The notes: generated by a model from the sequence alone, not told the origin. A DNA stretch of 64,000 nucleotides from Marinomonas communis (GCF_004363305.1 NZ_SNZA01000002.1:186001-250000); one strand, 5' to 3'; positions 28,336-37,755 are shown, counted from the first letter of the stretch. Made by a program: numbers and translations.

Positions 28336-29382
28336 CTAACGCATCTCTTCAATATTCGCCAAGGCTTGTGTTATGACCTGAGCTGAGACGGCGCGGCACC
28401 CAGTCACATTCTGCCCTGCCCAAAGCGGTGAAAAATCGCCTGACTGCTGCGCTTCGGCCGCTGCTCGCAAAGGCGCTATCGCAGGTGTCGCCAATGGAAA
28501 CTGCGGTGCGTCTGCACTCATCGGACCAAGCTCTTGCATCACACGATTAACGATGCCACGGGCCGCACCGCCACTGAATAAATTCGTCAATGCAGTCGTG
28601 TTAGCGGCTTCAGACTGAAGTGCAGCGCGATGTACCTCACTGGTTTGCGCTTCATCGCATAGCAAATAAGCCGTACCCACCTGTACGCCAGCGGCCCCTA
28701 GGGCCATCATGGCCGCCACGCCTTGTGCATCCGCAATACCGCCTGCTGCGATGACTGGCACGGACACTGCTTGAATGATTTGCGGTAACAGCGCAAAGAT
28801 ACCCACTTGCGTGGCAATGCTTTTGTCTAAGAAAAAGCCGCGATGGCCACCCGCTTCTAGGCCCTGAGCAATGATCGCATCTACCCCATGCTGCTCTAGC
28901 CAGATGGCCTCTTGCACCGTTGTCGCGCTGGCAATGATTTTCCCACCCCATGCGCGGATAGGAGCCAGTAATTCTGGATCTGGCAACCCGAAGTGAAAGC
29001 TCACCACTGGGGGCTTAAAGGCTTCTAAAACCGCCAAGGCTTGCTGGTTAAACGGCGTACGACTTGGACCAGAGGTAATGGAGGTAAGCTCAAGTCCAAG
29101 TTCTTCATAGTAAGGTAACAACGTGGCGCGCCAGCGCCCTTCGACGCCACTGTCGGGTTCAGGCGGAGTGTGACAAAAGAAATTTACGTTGTATGGGCGA
29201 TCCGTCTGTTGGCTTAGGCTTTCCAGCTCCTGCGCTAAGCGCTCTTCACTCAGCATGGCACAAGGTAATGACCCAAGTCCTCCGGCATTAGACACCGCAA
29301 CAGCTAATCGGTAGTCTTGAACGCCCGCCATGGGCGCTTGAATAATCGGCAGTTCAATTCCAAACAATTCCTCGATACGCAC
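28336..29382 (-). CDS. Nitronate monooxygenase family FMN enzyme
   Basis: About 348 residues of TIM-barrel FMN enzyme, 2-nitropropane dioxygenase/nitronate monooxygenase family. It has the N-terminal LPIIQAPMAGVQDYRLAVAVSNAGGLGSL, VNFFCHTPPEPD, IAQGLEAGGHRGFF, and PVIAAGGIADAQGVAAMMALGAAGVQVGTAYL segments, which hold the FMN phosphate and the catalytic His (GGHRG). It oxidises nitronates such as propionate 3-nitronate. Start is uncertain. An ATG at 29395-29397 has no ribosome-binding site, whereas the GTG at 29380-29382 follows GGAGG at about 9 nt, so it is preferred. Divergent from the aldo/keto reductase. Confidence 0.85.
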   Translation of the reverse strand: MRIEELFGIELPIIQAPMAGVQDYRLAVAVSNAGGLGSLPCAMLSEERLAQELESLSQQTDRPYNVNFFCHTPPEPDSGVEGRWRATLLPYYEELGLELTSITSGPSRTPFNQQALAVLEAFKPPVVSFHFGLPDPELLAPIRAWGGKIIASATTVQEAIWLEQHGVDAIIAQGLEAGGHRGFFLDKSIATQVGIFALLPQIIQAVSVPVIAAGGIADAQGVAAMMALGAAGVQVGTAYLLCDEAQTSEVHRAALQSEAANTTALTNLFSGGAARGIVNRVMQELGPMSADAPQFPLATPAIAPLRAAAEAQQSGDFSPLWAGQNVTGCRAVSAQVITQALANIEEMR

Positions 29383-29547
29383 AGTCAAACCCTCCATGAA
29401 ATCTACTCACTAGGCTAGCACGTCTCATGCTGAAGTCATATGACAGCAAAGGAATCCTCATCTGGGAACCTTTCATCGCTAGGCAGTCCAATAGTGAGTT
29501 GCTACAGTAACCACACATAAATTTTGTGATCACCTAAGGATTATCCT

Positions 29548-30444
29548 ATGACGCACACCTATCACCCACTAGGTTTTACCGGCTCTCGCATTGCTCAAGG
29601 CTACTGGCGTTTGGCCGAATGGGGCATGTCAGATCAAGAATTGCTTAGCTTTATTGAGCAAAGCCTTGAAGCCGGGATCACCACCGTCGACCACGCAGAT
29701 ATTTATGGTGATTATCAGTGCGAAACTTTATTTGGCCGCGCCTTAGCATTGAAACCTTCATTGCGCGACAAACTGCAAATCATCAGTAAGTGCGGCATCT
29801 TACTTCCAAGCCAGCAACGTCCAGAGATCAGCAGCCACCGATACGATCAAAGTACCGGACACATTATTCAAAGCGTTGATCAATCTCTTAAAAACTTAAA
29901 CGTAGATTCCCTGGATATGCTCTTGATTCACCGCCCTTCGCCATTGATGGACCCAGATCATGTAAGCGAAGCATTTGAGCACCTTTATACCGTCGGAAAA
30001 GTGAAGCACTTTGGCGTGTCGAATTTTTCTGCACAGCAGTTTGATTTGCTGCAATCTCGTATCGATATGCCACTGCTCGTCAACCAAGTGGAGCTGTCAC
30101 CTTTGGAGCTAAAACACTTCAAAGACGGCACCCTAGAGCACGCTCAGCAACATGCTGTGACGCCTATGGCTTGGTCGCCCTTTGCTGGCGGTGACTTATT
30201 TAAGCTAGAAGGCATTAACCCAACCCTTTACCAAGCCATGTCTGACGTCGCAGAAGCTCATCAAGCCAGCTTTGACCAAATCGCCCTTGCTTGGCTGATG
30301 CGCCACCCTTCAGGCATTGCCCCCGTACTTGGTTCGGGCAAAATTGAGCGTGTATTGGCTGCACAGCAAGCGCTGACGATGACATTAAGCGACCATGAGT
30401 GGTTCGCCATTTGGGTGGCATCACAAGGTCATCCTGTCCCTTAA
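29548..30444 (+). CDS. Aldo/keto reductase
   Basis: This 298-residue (alpha/beta)8 NADPH-dependent reductase has the YdhF-like aldo/keto reductase pattern: TTVDHADIYGDYQCETLFGRALAL near residue 48 holds the catalytic Asp and Tyr. The cofactor-binding half contains LLIHRPSPLMDPDHVSEAFEHL, KHFGVSNFSAQQFDLLQ and PVLGSGKIERVLAA. Substrate is unknown. It stands on its own transcript divergent from the nitronate monooxygenase and 29 bp before Spo0M. Confidence 0.9.
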   Translation: MTHTYHPLGFTGSRIAQGYWRLAEWGMSDQELLSFIEQSLEAGITTVDHADIYGDYQCETLFGRALALKPSLRDKLQIISKCGILLPSQQRPEISSHRYDQSTGHIIQSVDQSLKNLNVDSLDMLLIHRPSPLMDPDHVSEAFEHLYTVGKVKHFGVSNFSAQQFDLLQSRIDMPLLVNQVELSPLELKHFKDGTLEHAQQHAVTPMAWSPFAGGDLFKLEGINPTLYQAMSDVAEAHQASFDQIALAWLMRHPSGIAPVLGSGKIERVLAAQQALTMTLSDHEWFAIWVASQGHPVP

Positions 30445-30473
30445 TCGTTCCCCAAAATAACTAGAGACATCCT

Positions 30474-31226
30474 ATGTTTAAAAAATTACTCGCAAGTGTT
30501 GGCATTGGCAAAGCCAATGTGGATGCCATCTTGAAAAGTGACAGCCTGCAAGCTGGCGCACCGTTTGAGGTAGAAGTCGTCATTAAAGGCGGCGATGTCG
30601 CGCAGGAAATCCAAGGGCTGTCTTTTGCCGTGATGACCAAAGCAAAAGCTACCGTTGAAACCAAAGAACATGAGCGTGAGGTGCAACGCAGTGTCGTGCT
30701 ACAAGAATGGTGGCAACCGTTGGCGCTGACCGTAGAGGCGGGAGAAACCTTAACTAAAACATTCTCACTGATGCTGCATCCAGAAATCCCTGCCAGCGAA
30801 TTAGCAGGGGTGACGATTGCAAAAATGTGGCTACAAACAGGCATCGACATTAAAAACGGTATCGATGGTTCTGACAAAGACCCTCTGACGATTCTGCCGT
30901 CAGCAACGCAACGAGCGGTCTTAGACTTCATTAGCCAAAGCGGCTACCGCTTGTTCAAATCGGACATTGAAGCGGGCAAGGTATCAGCACCGGGCTTCAC
31001 CTCGCACCTACCTTGTTATCAAGAGTACGAATTCAAACCGGACAGTTTTTCATTGTTTGGCGTGCGTGAAATCGAAGTCACCTTCGTCGACAACGGCCAA
31101 GAAACAGGCGTTTTACTCGAAGTGGATCGTGCCTTCAAAGGCGATGGTTACCGCAGTATTTCAATCCCGAATCATTGCACCACCGTCGCCGACGTTAAGC
31201 CTTATGTTGAGAGAGTACTGGGGTAG
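30474..31226 (+). CDS. SpoOM (sporulation-control) family protein
   Basis: A 250-residue member of the SpoOM family (an arrestin-like beta-sandwich). N-terminal MFKKLLASVGIGKANVDAIL, FEVEVVIKGGDVAQEIQGLSF, and VQRSVVLQEWWQPLALTVEAGE match the family. In Bacillus Spo0M affects sporulation and division. Homologues in non-sporulating gammaproteobacteria, as here, are of unknown function. It follows the aldo/keto reductase by 29 bp and is convergent with the response regulator at a 1-bp gap. No operon partner is clear. Confidence 0.85.
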   Translation: MFKKLLASVGIGKANVDAILKSDSLQAGAPFEVEVVIKGGDVAQEIQGLSFAVMTKAKATVETKEHEREVQRSVVLQEWWQPLALTVEAGETLTKTFSLMLHPEIPASELAGVTIAKMWLQTGIDIKNGIDGSDKDPLTILPSATQRAVLDFISQSGYRLFKSDIEAGKVSAPGFTSHLPCYQEYEFKPDSFSLFGVREIEVTFVDNGQETGVLLEVDRAFKGDGYRSISIPNHCTTVADVKPYVERVLG

Positions 31227-31227
31227 T

Positions 31228-32142
31228 TTAGGCGCTCTCGCGCGTCATGATACGTAATGCTACACCCGCAGCCGCCGTACGGTTTTCAACGCCAAGTTTG
31301 GGAAAGATTTGTTCCAAATGCTTGTTAACGGTACGGGGGCTCATTTCTAAGATTTCTGCAATCTCGCGGTTGGTCTTGCCGTTCGCTATCCAGTGTAAAA
31401 CGTGGGATTCACGTTCGGTCAAACCCAACTCGACTTTGAGTAACTCCGGCCCAAGCGGACGGTCCCCGTCCTCCAGTTTCACCAACGCTTCCGACTGTTC
31501 GGTGTATCCCAGAAACTTCAAGGTAAGTGGATAGTCGAGCTCTTGAAGTGGCAGACGATTCCCTTCTTCAGGTCGATGACTTAACCAGCTCCGTACCTGA
31601 GGTGCTAGATGCTCAACCTGCCAAGCGGACGTTAAGCGAGCCTTGGCCAATAGGGCATGCGCTTGTGGCGTGGCCCAAGCAACGTCGCCTTGCCCATTAA
31701 ACGTCATCAAGAATTGCCCCATGCTATCAAGAGCTGACTGAGCGTTATTACTCAAGCGGGCATTGTTTAAATGCACTCGCATGCGCGCGATTAACTCATT
31801 CGGTTGAATAGGCTTGGTCAAATAATCCACCCCACCCGCTTCAAGACCGCGAACGATATCATTGGTATCAGACAAGCCCGTCATAAAGATGACAGGAATA
31901 CTCGACAAGTTGGGATCCGCCTTGAGCGCATGACACGTCTCGAAACCATCCATATTTGGCATTACCGCATCGAGCAAAATGATGTCCGGTCGAATTCGCT
32001 TCGCTATGGTTAACGCCTGTCGGCCTTCTAAAGCGACTAAAACATCCATGTTGGCTTGCTCCAAAGTGTCATGGATCAGACTCAGCGCATCAGGAGAGTC
32101 GTCGACTACCAACACAATGTCATTCTTAGGGTTCGCCTTCAT
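31228..32142 (-). CDS. Response regulator with receiver and LuxR-type DNA-binding domain
   Basis: A roughly 304-residue two-component response regulator. The receiver domain occupies about residues 8-125 with phospho-acceptor D58 in ILLDAVMPNMDG, and an acidic pocket at VLVVDDSPD. A middle region of about 100 residues (PAS-like in appearance, uncertain) follows. The C-terminal LuxR HTH spans about 235-300 (LTERESHVLHWIANGKTNREIAEILEMSPRTVNKHLEQIFPKL in part). The ATG at 32142 with GGAA upstream is chosen. A GTG at 32157 that immediately follows the sensor-kinase stop is an alternative. It lies directly downstream of the NCS1-sensor kinase, so it is almost certainly its partner and DNA-binding output. 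Confidence 0.88.
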   Translation of the reverse strand: MKANPKNDIVLVVDDSPDALSLIHDTLEQANMDVLVALEGRQALTIAKRIRPDIILLDAVMPNMDGFETCHALKADPNLSSIPVIFMTGLSDTNDIVRGLEAGGVDYLTKPIQPNELIARMRVHLNNARLSNNAQSALDSMGQFLMTFNGQGDVAWATPQAHALLAKARLTSAWQVEHLAPQVRSWLSHRPEEGNRLPLQELDYPLTLKFLGYTEQSEALVKLEDGDRPLGPELLKVELGLTERESHVLHWIANGKTNREIAEILEMSPRTVNKHLEQIFPKLGVENRTAAAGVALRIMTRESA

Positions 32143-32158
32143 TTTCAAAAGTTCCACA

Positions 32159-35100
32159 TCACACGGTGTGCTGTTTTAAGTAAGTTGCAATGCCATCAAA
32201 TTGGAAGCTTTTATAGAGCGCTTCCAACTGTGCTAAATGTTGTGGATCAACAATCCCCTTGTCAGGAAGCTGATCCAAAACGCCACGTACTCCCTTTTTA
32301 TACCCCATTTCCGCAAACGCCGTTAGTTCCCTGATCACTTCATGATCGGGTATGGGGACAGGTAACTCATCCGCCGCCGCGCGTTTCGGAGTTTGTTTAG
32401 ACATGTCCTCTAAAGCCGACAGCGAGACAGAGTCTTCTGCTGAAACGGTTTCTTGATACACCCATTCGATCTTCAGCCACTGTTGAATCGCATCCAATAA
32501 AGCGGTGTTTTTAATGGGCTTGACCAAATATTGATTAAACGCATTTTGCTCATCGGGGCGCCTTTGGTTCTCCTGCGCATCCGCTGACAGCATGACAATC
32601 GGCACAGCATAACCTTGCTCACGCAAGACTTTAGCAAGACTTAAGCCGTTCATGCCCGGCATCGAGACATCCAGTACAAACAAGTCAGGCGAGCACGAAT
32701 CCAACTCATCCAGACACAGCTTTGCATCGGCCGCTTCAACAACGTTAAAGCCTATGGGGGTTAAAATATCCGCGAGCAGACCACGCACCACGGGATCATC
32801 GTCGACCACCATAATAGTTCTTTGATAACCACGGTAACTGACTATTTTCTTGGACATTGGTGTTGCTTCTTGTCCTTGTGACACCCATGGCAACATCAAA
32901 CTTACTTTGAATTCACTGCCTTCTCCGACCACCGACTTGGCTTGCAGGTCGCCCCCCATGATTTCAGTCAGTAGCTTAACAATGGTCAACCCCAAGCCCG
33001 TCCCCGGAAGGTTAGCGGTGGCGACATCACGCACCCGCTCAAAAGGATCAAAGATTCGCTGTAAATGCTCCTGCTTGATCCCAAGCCCGGTATCACGAAT
33101 CACGAACTCCGCCACCTGATTACGATAATTCACTTCAAATACCACGTTACCTTTAGGCGTGTACTTCACCGCATTGGACAGCAAATTAATCAGAATTTGT
33201 CGCAAGCGCTTTTCATCTGTGACCACTTGGTTGGGCAACGGTGCTAGGATTTTTGCCTGAAAGCCAATACCTTTGCCCTGCGCTTGCATGGCAAACATAC
33301 TGTTTAATTGATCAATCAGCTTCGGTAAATCCACGGTGTTTCGGTATAAGTCAAAACGCCCCGCTTCAATCTTAGAAATATCCAGCAACCCTTCAATTAG
33401 ATCGGCTAAATACAAACCGCTACGATGAATAATGTCCAAGCCGTTTTGGTGCCCTGATGGGGTATTGTCTTTTTCTGAGAGTAATTGGGCATAGCCAATA
33501 ATCGACTGCAAAGGCGTGCGCAGTTCATGACTGATCCCGCTTAGATAACGGCTTTTGGCTTCATTTGCCTGCTCTGCTTGTTCTTTAGCACTCTGTAGTG
33601 CCAAATCGGTTTCTTTGTGTGCCTCTACTTCTTGGGTCAACTTACGAGTTTGGCGGTTCGATTCTTTTTGCGCCACCACGCGACTTTCATGGGCCAACAA
33701 AAACAACCACGACAGCACCCCGGATACAATCAACAAAGTGAAGAACAACGCATACATAGCTTGCTCCAGCAACGCGGCTTCGCTCTCTGTTTGCGGCGCC
33801 ATTTGCCGATAAATCAGCATCATCAACGCCGCGTTAATGATGTTGATCACCACCAGCATGGAGGCAAACCGTCCTAGCCGCGAGCTGATCGCGCGCACCA
33901 GTCGCTTTGGTAAAAACAGTTTCAGAAAGTAGTCACTTTGTTGAGAAATACTGGCCTGCGGCTTACAACTGTCCAAACAACGCACGTCGAGGGAACAACA
34001 AAGAGAACAAATCGGCTGTTGGTAAGCAGAACAGAAGCTCATGTCTTCGCTTTCAAACTCATTTTCACAGATACCGCACTTTAACGTGACTACAGAGTGT
34101 GCGTGAGGGTGAGAGATTGGATTGGCTTGCTTCGCTGTCGCAATCAGAGGAATTAACTCAGGGCTTTGTCGCGCAATGTAATACTTTCCTTTGGTAAGCA
34201 TCGCAATCAGCGGTACACAAATAAAGCAGGCTGCAATGGCAATAAAATGCGACAGACTTTTTGCCACCTCACCAAAGATGCCCAAATAACACAGCAATCC
34301 AAGCGTGGTGGCGATTAACATCGAGCCAGTACCTACTGGATTAATGTCGTACAAATGCGCACGTTTAAACTCCACATAGTTTGGACTTAACCCTAGCGGC
34401 TTATTGATCAATAAATCCGCCGACAAGCTCGACAACCAACTCACGGCACTGATGGCAAATACGCTTAAAATCGCACCTAACGCTTGGTAAATACCCAGCT
34501 CCATCAATAGGAGCGCAATGGTAACGTTAAAGATTAGCCAGACCACGCGACCGGGGTGAGAGTGTGTAAGACGAGAGAAGAAATTCGACCACGCGATGGA
34601 CCCTGCATAAGCATTGGTCAAGTTGATTTTCATCTGACAAATAAACACGAAGACAGCGGCTAAAATCAAAGCCGTCGTCGGAGAAGTCGTTAAGAACAGA
34701 AAGATTCGTTGATACAGATAAGTTGGATCGGTTGCCTGTAGGACCGTGGCACCATCAGAAATAGCCAAGTAAGCCAAAAATGACCCCAGCAGCATTTTGA
34801 TCGCACCAATAAAGACCCACCCGGGCCCCGCCAATACCAGCCAAAACCACCAGCGATTGCGATTCTCTTTGGTCTTTTTCGGAAAGAAACGAAGGTAATC
34901 GACCTGTTCACCAATTTGCGCCATCAATGCAAACAACACCGAGGCCGCCGCACCAAACAGCAGCCAATCAAACCCCGTGTCTTGAGGCAAATGGCCGGGG
35001 ACATACTCCGTCCAACCATAAAAATTTTGATATTCCTGCGTCACCACCACACCAATGGCCGCGACTTGTAAAACTAACCAAATCCATTGCGTGCCAGTTT

Positions 35101-35623
35101 GAAAGCGACTGATCGCTCTAATACCATGGGTCACAATGGGAATGACGAATAACGCTGATAAGGCATAGCCAATGGGTAAGGGAATCCCAAGCAAGACTTC
35201 CAATGCAGAGGCTAAAATGGCCGCTTCGATAGCAAAAAAGATGAAAGTGAAAGTGGCATAGATCAGCGAAGTAATCGTAGAGCCAAGATAGCCAAAGCCT
35301 GCCCCGCGTGTCAGCAGATCAATGTCTAAGCCATGTTTGGCTGAGTAATAAGCAATGGGAAAGCCAGTGATAAAGAAAACCGCAAGCACCGTCAAAATAG
35401 CAGCTACGGCATTGGTGAAGCCATAGGTAAGCGTGATAACCGCTGCCAACCCTTCTAACGCCAGAAATGCCGCCGCGCCTAGGGCGGTATGACCAACGCG
35501 GTCAATACTCATGGAATGACCTTGCTTAGCCGTATAGCGCAGCGCGTAATCTTCCATGGTTTGGTCAGCGACCCACTTGTTGTAGTGGCGCCTTACTTTG
35601 AAGATTTTCTGAGCAGCAGCCAT
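32159..35623 (-). CDS. NCS1-permease-type hybrid sensor histidine kinase
   Basis: A 1154-residue fusion. Residues 1-480 form a polytopic NCS1-like domain (about 12 hydrophobic segments, including LPIGYALSALFVIPIVTHGI). A Cys-rich segment (about 514-551) holds CGICENEF, FCSAYQQPICSLCC and RCLDSC, resembling a zinc or metal knuckle. Two more TM helices (about 578-642) and a coiled coil lead to a histidine kinase core: SHELRTPLQS near 699 (phospho-His), N-box NLLSNAVKYT near 812, DTGLGI near 844 and GTGLGL near 872. A receiver domain begins near 936, with LFVLDVSMPGMNG near 981. A C-terminal region (1055-1154) resembles no domain I know. It lies downstream of ureJ with its response regulator after it, so a role in sensing a ureide or urea is inferred. 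Confidence 0.88.
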   Translation of the reverse strand: MAAAQKIFKVRRHYNKWVADQTMEDYALRYTAKQGHSMSIDRVGHTALGAAAFLALEGLAAVITLTYGFTNAVAAILTVLAVFFITGFPIAYYSAKHGLDIDLLTRGAGFGYLGSTITSLIYATFTFIFFAIEAAILASALEVLLGIPLPIGYALSALFVIPIVTHGIRAISRFQTGTQWIWLVLQVAAIGVVVTQEYQNFYGWTEYVPGHLPQDTGFDWLLFGAAASVLFALMAQIGEQVDYLRFFPKKTKENRNRWWFWLVLAGPGWVFIGAIKMLLGSFLAYLAISDGATVLQATDPTYLYQRIFLFLTTSPTTALILAAVFVFICQMKINLTNAYAGSIAWSNFFSRLTHSHPGRVVWLIFNVTIALLLMELGIYQALGAILSVFAISAVSWLSSLSADLLINKPLGLSPNYVEFKRAHLYDINPVGTGSMLIATTLGLLCYLGIFGEVAKSLSHFIAIAACFICVPLIAMLTKGKYYIARQSPELIPLIATAKQANPISHPHAHSVVTLKCGICENEFESEDMSFCSAYQQPICSLCCSLDVRCLDSCKPQASISQQSDYFLKLFLPKRLVRAISSRLGRFASMLVVINIINAALMMLIYRQMAPQTESEAALLEQAMYALFFTLLIVSGVLSWLFLLAHESRVVAQKESNRQTRKLTQEVEAHKETDLALQSAKEQAEQANEAKSRYLSGISHELRTPLQSIIGYAQLLSEKDNTPSGHQNGLDIIHRSGLYLADLIEGLLDISKIEAGRFDLYRNTVDLPKLIDQLNSMFAMQAQGKGIGFQAKILAPLPNQVVTDEKRLRQILINLLSNAVKYTPKGNVVFEVNYRNQVAEFVIRDTGLGIKQEHLQRIFDPFERVRDVATANLPGTGLGLTIVKLLTEIMGGDLQAKSVVGEGSEFKVSLMLPWVSQGQEATPMSKKIVSYRGYQRTIMVVDDDPVVRGLLADILTPIGFNVVEAADAKLCLDELDSCSPDLFVLDVSMPGMNGLSLAKVLREQGYAVPIVMLSADAQENQRRPDEQNAFNQYLVKPIKNTALLDAIQQWLKIEWVYQETVSAEDSVSLSALEDMSKQTPKRAAADELPVPIPDHEVIRELTAFAEMGYKKGVRGVLDQLPDKGIVDPQHLAQLEALYKSFQFDGIATYLKQHTV

Positions 35624-35642
35624 CTCACTTCACCCCATCGTA

Positions 35643-35674
35643 AAACGCCAAGAACAGACAAGTTCTTGGCGTTT
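35643..35674 (-). terminator. Strong terminator after the ure operon
   Basis: AAACGCCAAGAAC (35643-35655) and its exact complement (35662-35674) form a 13-bp stem with a 6-nt loop. It is followed by TTTTACG on the minus strand and TTTATTTT on the plus strand. It lies between the ureJ stop and the sensor kinase ATG 19 nt later. Confidence 0.85.
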
Positions 35675-35720
35675 ATTTTGGGTGTCGAACTACCCTACAA
35701 CACCCCTATCTACTGGTAGA

Positions 35721-36305
35721 TTATGCGATTGCTAATACCATACCCAATACAGCAATTACAGAGCCGCTAATACGTGTCACAAGTGGCGTACCCAGACGAG
35801 CCATCAGTTGACCAAAGCCAACACCCACCAAATGAAGAGCAGTTGTCGCAACGGCAAAACCTAGAGCGTACTGAGCTGCTGCACCGTTCGCAGGCATCTC
35901 CATACCATGCGCCACACCGTGGAAAACCGCAAAGCCGCCAGCAATGGCTGCACAAGCTGCCACAGGTAGACGTTTCGCACCCAATACCAATGCACCTAAT
36001 ACCATTACTGATAACAAGATACCCTGCTCAACAAATGGCACTTCTAGACCAGCCATCGCAGCACCGCCACCTAATAGCATCATGGCAACAAATGCCATCG
36101 GCACAGCCCAAAGAGCGCGACCACCCATGCTAGCAGCCCAAAGACCTACCGCAACCATCGCCAACAAGTGGTCTAAACCGCCCATTGGGTGCAGGAAGCC
36201 AGACATAAAACTAGACGTGTGCTCGTGTCCTGTGTGCGCCATCGCGACTGTTGATCCGACTGTTAGCGCTGCGACCGTCGCAGCTTTACTCATTGATATA
36301 CGCAT
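35721..36305 (-). CDS. ureJ: UreJ/HupE-family nickel-associated membrane protein
   Basis: This 194-residue polytopic protein belongs to the HupE/UreJ family. After a signal-like start (MRISMSKAATVAALTVGSTV), it carries HTGHEHTSSFMSGFLHPMGGLDHLLAMVAVGLWA in part, where HPxGGLDHLLAM is the metal-contact signature. It also contains the later GFAVFHGVAHGMEMP. Members are predicted nickel permeases that serve urease or hydrogenase. The ATG is supported by TAGGAG 8 nt upstream. It is the last gene of the ure cluster, 41 bp after ureG, and a strong terminator follows. Confidence 0.9.
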   Translation of the reverse strand: MRISMSKAATVAALTVGSTVAMAHTGHEHTSSFMSGFLHPMGGLDHLLAMVAVGLWAASMGGRALWAVPMAFVAMMLLGGGAAMAGLEVPFVEQGILLSVMVLGALVLGAKRLPVAACAAIAGGFAVFHGVAHGMEMPANGAAAQYALGFAVATTALHLVGVGFGQLMARLGTPLVTRISGSVIAVLGMVLAIA

Positions 36306-36346
36306 TAAATTTCTCCTAATGTTGCGTTAGCCGTAGGGATTCTACC

Positions 36347-36994
36347 TTATACCACAGCTTTTGCAGGTGGGATTTCTTTCGCTTCAAGCATGCCTTCTGT
36401 GACAATGAACTGAATGATGTCATCCAAGCCTTGTGCGGCTTTTAAATTCGAGAACACAAATGGGCGTTCTCCACGTTGCGCTTTGGCATCTTGATCCATG
36501 ACTTCCAGTGATGCGCCTACCAATGGAGCAAGGTCGATCTTGTTAATGATCAGCAAGTCTGACTTGGTAATGCCGGGGCCACCTTTGCGTGGAATCTTAT
36601 CTCCGGCAGACACGTCGATCACGTAGATGGTCAGATCAGATAATTCCGGACTAAACGTGGCACTCAAGTTATCGCCACCCGATTCTACAAACACCACGTC
36701 CAGCTCGCCGTGACGATCCAACAACTGATCAATCGCCGCCAAGTTCATCGACGCATCTTCACGAATCGCTGTATGAGGACAGCCACCGGTTTCCACACCA
36801 ATGATGCGATCGGCTTCTAACGCTTCATGACGCGTTAAAAACTTGGCATCCTCTTGGGTATAAATATCATTTGTTACCACAGCGATGTTGTAGTGTTCAC
36901 GCATCGCAGAACACAAAGAGCGCAATAATGCTGTCTTGCCCGAACCGACTGGGCCACCTACACCGACTCGTAGGGTTTGTTTTGGTTTACTCAT
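36347..36994 (-). CDS. ureG: Urease accessory GTPase UreG
   Basis: A 215-residue SIMIBI-class GTPase that, with UreF, UreD and UreE, drives carbamylation and nickel insertion in urease. The P-loop is [12 protein letters not shown] near residue 13. [14 protein letters not shown], the metal-binding [13 protein letters not shown] (Cys-Pro-His nickel/zinc site), [18 protein letters not shown] and INKIDLAP are the standard UreG elements. Length is typical. It lies 83 bp after ureF in the operon. Confidence 0.97.
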   Translation of the reverse strand: MSKPKQTLRVGVGGPVGSGKTALLRSLCSAMREHYNIAVVTNDIYTQEDAKFLTRHEALEADRIIGVETGGCPHTAIREDASMNLAAIDQLLDRHGELDVVFVESGGDNLSATFSPELSDLTIYVIDVSAGDKIPRKGGPGITKSDLLIINKIDLAPLVGASLEVMDQDAKAQRGERPFVFSNLKAAQGLDDIIQFIVTEGMLEAKEIPPAKAVV

Positions 36995-37077
36995 GTTTCG
37001 CTCCTATTGCGATATCACTTTGTCAGTTTCGAATTGATGTTAACCCGATAAATTGGCTATAGAGTTAGGGGAATCCT

Positions 37078-37755
37078 CTAAGAACGGAACAACCTCGAAT
37101 ATTGGGTTTCATGTAAACAACTGGCGATAGCTACCGCTGGTAGGCCCGCGCCAATATCGTCTTCGCCGATGGTTTTCGACAAGGCAATTGCTTCCGATAA
37201 AGTCGGTTGCAATTCCCCCAGTAATAACTGTGCTTGGGTTTGCCCTAGAGGCACGAGCTTGGTCGCCGCAGCGATTTGGTTCTCAAGCCAAGACCATGAA
37301 AAACCCAATGCTGCGCTATCAAACTCCACTTGCCAGTGCGTCGCGGCAATCGCAAACAGCACGACAAAGCTAATGTCTTCCAAGCGTACAAACGGTGTTT
37401 CGATCTCCAAACTACGTAACAAACGCGCCAAGGCTTCGCCCATAGCTGTGTCGTTCAAACGTAATTCTTTGGTCTCACGACACGCTAAGATCAAATCGTT
37501 CAGCTCAACAATACGCGCTTCATCTCGTGTAGCCCAAGCCGCCATGGCCAAACGCAATACAGGCAAATCCACACGTGCTAACGACTGCAATAGCTGAAGC
37601 TGCGTCCAATCCGCGACCTGCGCTTGCTTTGTCACCCAACCTTTGTCAATGGCGTACTCCATGCCTTGCGAAAAGGCATAGCCACCAACAGGCAAACTGA
37701 CACTACTAAGCTGCAATAAGCGCAGCAGTCCGTGATCAGTGGTGGTGATGACCAT
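37078..37755 (-). CDS. ureF: Urease accessory protein UreF
   Basis: A 225-residue helical urease chaperone that works with UreD and UreG in nickel loading. LQLSSVSLPVGGYAFSQGMEYAID near the N-terminus and the GEALARLLRSL and AIATHWQVEFDSAAL regions are family features. The ATG at 37755 is chosen because GGAG lies 9 nt upstream and the length is then normal. A longer frame from 37797 overlaps ureE as an out-of-frame shadow. The true start overlaps the end of ureE by 20 nt, over the His-tail codons. Confidence 0.93.
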   Translation of the reverse strand: MVITTTDHGLLRLLQLSSVSLPVGGYAFSQGMEYAIDKGWVTKQAQVADWTQLQLLQSLARVDLPVLRLAMAAWATRDEARIVELNDLILACRETKELRLNDTAMGEALARLLRSLEIETPFVRLEDISFVVLFAIAATHWQVEFDSAALGFSWSWLENQIAAATKLVPLGQTQAQLLLGELQPTLSEAIALSKTIGEDDIGAGLPAVAIASCLHETQYSRLFRS

